Assembly: GCA_965247245.1 (NCBI GenBank)
Contig: CBDFGV010000003.1
Location: 2,232,001 to 2,296,000 of the forward strand
Direction of reading: 5' to 3'
DNA: 64,000 nt
From: Tectiglobus sp965247245
GTDB taxonomy: Bacteria; Pseudomonadota; Alphaproteobacteria; Rhizobiales; Hyphomicrobiaceae
This document shows positions 61,918 through 64,000 of the stretch, one piece after another. Under the pieces are notes generated by a model, which saw nothing but the letters and a program-made list of their open reading frames with translations, ran no database searches and had not been told where the DNA came from. The translations under genes were made by a program, and so were the position numbers. Each line of letters starts with the position of its first letter. The first letter of the stretch is position 1.

Positions 61918-63255
61918 ATGCAACAGCGAATTTCACCAGACGACCTGGATTACGTGCAAGACGCGCGCGTGGTCGTGCGAGACCGGGCGGCCAGACGATC
62001 AACGCTTTTTCTATTCACCAGCATAGCGTTCCTGGTGGTGGCTGTGATCTGGGCCGACTTCGCCGAGCTGGAAGAAGTCACGCGCGGTGAAGGTCGCGTC
62101 ATACCGTCGAGCAAAACCCAGCTGATCCAGAGCCTTGAAGGGGGCATCATCAAGTCCCTACTTGTTCGAGAAGGCGACCGCGTCTCCAAAGGCCAGGTGT
62201 TGGGTCGGATTGACGACACAAGCTTCTCCTCGAACCTCGGTGAGTTGCATGCAAAAGAAGTCGGATTGGCTGCCAAAGTGGCCCGCCTTCGATTTGAGGT
62301 TTCTGGAGACAAAACCGGTCAGATCAAGTTTTCCCAATCGTTAGTCGACCGGGCACCGAAAGTCGTCGAGAGCGAAAAGCAACTGCACGAGTTACGCACT
62401 GCTAACCTCGCAAACCAAATTGGTATTCTGAAAGAGCGGCTGCAGGAGAAAAAGCAGGAACTCGCCGAGCTTAAAGAAAACCAAATCAGGTTTGCGGACG
62501 GCCGAAAGATTGCACAGAAGGAATACGATCTTAAAGAACCTCTAGCGCGACAAGGCATTGTTGCAAAAACCGACGTGCTGCGCCTTGAACGAGAGCTATC
62601 CGACCTGAAGGGACAACTCGCTGCGACCAACAAAGCCATTCCCCGTGTCGAAGCCTCGGTCAGAGCAGCTGAGCGTTCCATAGACGAACAGACGTTAAAC
62701 TTCCGGCAAGGCGCACAAGCCGAGCTTTCGACCGTTTTGGCGGAACTCTCAATCGTCGAACAGTCTCTCAAAGGTGCTACTGACAAGGTCGTTCGCGCCG
62801 AGATGCGCTCTCCCGTTGATGGGATTGTCAATAAGATCCACGTCAATACTGTCGGTGGTGTCGTGCGCATGGGCGAACCGATTATGGAAATCACCCCAAT
62901 CGACGAAAGCCTGTTTGTCGAAATACGGATTGATCCAAAGGACGTTGCATTCGTGGGCCCTGGTCAGCCGGCAACGGTCAAACTCACCGCATATGACTTC
63001 ACAATTTATGGCAGCCTAGATGGTAAAGTAGAGGTTATCTCGTCCGACAGCATTTTAGATAAATCCACAAACACGAGCTACTATTTGGTCACTATAAAAA
63101 CGAGTAGCACGTCGCTCCGCAGCAAAAATAAAGAACTTCCGATTATCCCTGGAATGGTCGCAACCGCCGATATCATTACGGGGAAGAAAAGTGTTTTGGA
63201 GTATCTTCTCAAGCCGATTATCAAGGCACGTCACGAAGCCCTCCGCGAGCGCTGA
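61918..63255 (+). CDS. HlyD/LapC-family type I secretion periplasmic adaptor
   Basis: A 445-residue membrane-fusion protein. A TM anchor (STLFLFTSIAFLVVAVIWADF) spans residues ~29-48, followed by a biotinyl-lipoyl half (GRVIPSSKTQLIQSLEGGIIKSLLVREGDRV), a long coiled-coil hairpin (residues ~130-290, with ELSDLKGQLAATNK) and the second lipoyl half plus C-terminal beta-barrel (DGIVNKIHVNTVGGVVRMGEPIMEI). It bridges the ABC transporter and TolC partner found 22-26 kb upstream. The ATG at 61918 is preferred over TTG 61912. Confidence 0.95.
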   Translation: MQQRISPDDLDYVQDARVVVRDRAARRSTLFLFTSIAFLVVAVIWADFAELEEVTRGEGRVIPSSKTQLIQSLEGGIIKSLLVREGDRVSKGQVLGRIDDTSFSSNLGELHAKEVGLAAKVARLRFEVSGDKTGQIKFSQSLVDRAPKVVESEKQLHELRTANLANQIGILKERLQEKKQELAELKENQIRFADGRKIAQKEYDLKEPLARQGIVAKTDVLRLERELSDLKGQLAATNKAIPRVEASVRAAERSIDEQTLNFRQGAQAELSTVLAELSIVEQSLKGATDKVVRAEMRSPVDGIVNKIHVNTVGGVVRMGEPIMEITPIDESLFVEIRIDPKDVAFVGPGQPATVKLTAYDFTIYGSLDGKVEVISSDSILDKSTNTSYYLVTIKTSSTSLRSKNKELPIIPGMVATADIITGKKSVLEYLLKPIIKARHEALRER

Positions 63256-64000
63256 GTGGCGAACACGAGACGTTGCTTCCGCTGAACATTATATTGCCAC
63301 CGGCAACACGTTCACATTCTGCACAGGCCTCATAGCACTGGTTGCCAGCACAGCGATCCTCCATATGCCCGCACAGGCCGGCATCGAACAACAAGTCTGG
63401 CCAGCAAAAACACAATCAACCGAAAGTCCTGCTCCCGCCCAGCATCAAGGTCCGAAGCTCGGGATGTTCGGATCCATGGAGTTGCAGGCAGCCGGTCTCC
63501 CGGATCAGAAAAAGTGGAAGGAATTGAGCGAACGGCTGGCCAAAGAACAACGCCAGCTGGAGCAATGCGAAATGAATTCAAACGGTTGTTCGCATACAGT
63601 GAACAACTGGATCTCGGCCCTGGAACGCTATCGATTGCTGTCGCCGGTCGCGAAATTGCAGGCTGTCAACAGCTACGCCCATCGCGTGGCCGACTACACG
63701 ACTGATTCGGCCAACTACCGCTCGCACGACTATTGGGCAACGCCCAGCGAATTCCTGCGAGGCGTTGGCGACTGCGAGGACTTTGCAATCTTCAAGTATG
63801 AAAGCTTGTTGCGTCTCGGCTTCCCGCAGGAAGATGTGCGGCTGGTCATCGTCAAGGACGACAACAGAAAACTCTTTCATGCCGTCGTTGCCGTCCAAAT
63901 CTCGGGCCGCACTTACATAATGGATAGCCTGCACAATCAAGTTGTGACTGACGATCATATGTTTAAGTATCGCCCGGTCAGGTCCTATAGCGGCAATAAA
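63191..64000 (+). CDS. LapG-like periplasmic transglutaminase-type cysteine protease (3' end outside window)
   Basis: The frame runs to the last base, so the gene is partial. Catalytic residues of the bacterial transglutaminase-like cysteine proteinase family are visible: Cys in VGDCEDFAIFKYESLLRLGF, His in LFHAVVAV, and Asp in YIMDSLHNQ. A hydrophobic FTFCTGLIALVASTA stretch ending AQA (63311-63379) looks like a Sec signal, so the start must lie upstream of the first ATG (63365). GTG 63191, overlapping the HlyD gene by 65 bp after GGGGAAG, is the best candidate. In Pseudomonas, LapG cuts LapA to release the adhesin, under LapD and c-di-GMP control. Confidence 0.85.
   Translation, partial: MFWSIFSSRLSRHVTKPSASAEWRTRDVASAEHYIATGNTFTFCTGLIALVASTAILHMPAQAGIEQQVWPAKTQSTESPAPAQHQGPKLGMFGSMELQAAGLPDQKKWKELSERLAKEQRQLEQCEMNSNGCSHTVNNWISALERYRLLSPVAKLQAVNSYAHRVADYTTDSANYRSHDYWATPSEFLRGVGDCEDFAIFKYESLLRLGFPQEDVRLVIVKDDNRKLFHAVVAVQISGRTYIMDSLHNQVVTDDHMFKYRPVRSYSGNK

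Noticed and set aside
1..64000. CRISPR arrays, insertion sequences or prophage genes
   Set aside because: No regularly spaced short repeats, transposase or phage structural genes were found. The repeats seen are inside the adhesin coding region.

Overview
The window reads as chromosomal DNA of an alphaproteobacterium, probably of the Hyphomicrobiales (Rhizobiales) or a close relative. Three things point there: the murA - DUF2948 - hisD - UPF0262 - protein-tyrosine phosphatase - infA - maf - yacG - tRNA-Phe gene order, a FDH3-type membrane formate dehydrogenase operon with its DUF6494/DUF6505/DUF6352 companions, and a moderately GC-rich, densely packed sequence. No rRNA, CRISPR array or insertion sequence was seen. 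Two tRNA genes are present: Thr(GGT) on the minus strand and Phe(GAA) on the plus strand.

Layout. (1) 1-5.7 kb: the 3' part of a TPR-CHAT protein, leuD on the minus strand, and a hydantoinase/oxoprolinase-type ATPase. (2) 5.9-16.0 kb: one long plus-strand formate dehydrogenase operon. It runs TorD-like chaperone, Tat-targeted small protein, Mo/W-bis-MGD catalytic subunit with Cys in place of Sec, Fe-S subunit, cytochrome b subunit, a WD40-cytochrome c fusion, a 43-aa membrane peptide, DUF6494, a biotin/lipoate ligase-like protein, DUF6505 and DUF6352. (3) 16.6-22.0 kb: two divergent units around an HxlR-type regulator. The minus-strand unit is GST, enoyl-CoA hydratase and SDR. The plus-strand unit is HxlR, SDR, racemase/decarboxylase-like and sulfotransferase. 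An inverted repeat sits in the divergent promoter. (4) 22.0-34.7 kb: tRNA-Thr, an orphan hypothetical gene, then the conserved murA-to-yacG housekeeping block. That block is interrupted between the phosphatase and infA by AraC, hydrolase and two NTF2-like genes, plus a Crp/adenylate cyclase pair.

(5) 35.3-64.0 kb: the most striking part, a type I secretion adhesin locus. It encodes a TolC-like outer membrane protein, a LapB-like ABC transporter with a degenerate C39 domain, and a 20.7-kb gene for a 6,895-residue LapA-like repeat protein. On the opposite strand lies a HlyC-like acyltransferase with Tyr at the catalytic His position. Then come a small exported protein, a HlyD/LapC-like adaptor, and the start of a LapG-like periplasmic cysteine protease that runs off the window end. 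The giant protein carries an IAAG motif followed by a GG stretch near its N-terminus, as expected of a LapG substrate. It is built from T1SS-143/VCBS-type repeats into which unrelated guest modules are inserted: two DUF4114-like domains, four copies of a lectin-like module, a Rossmann-like domain and a six-repeat propeller-like block. It ends with a von Willebrand A domain and a few RTX nonapeptides. The inferred system is a surface adhesin whose retention is set by proteolysis and which may also be acylated.
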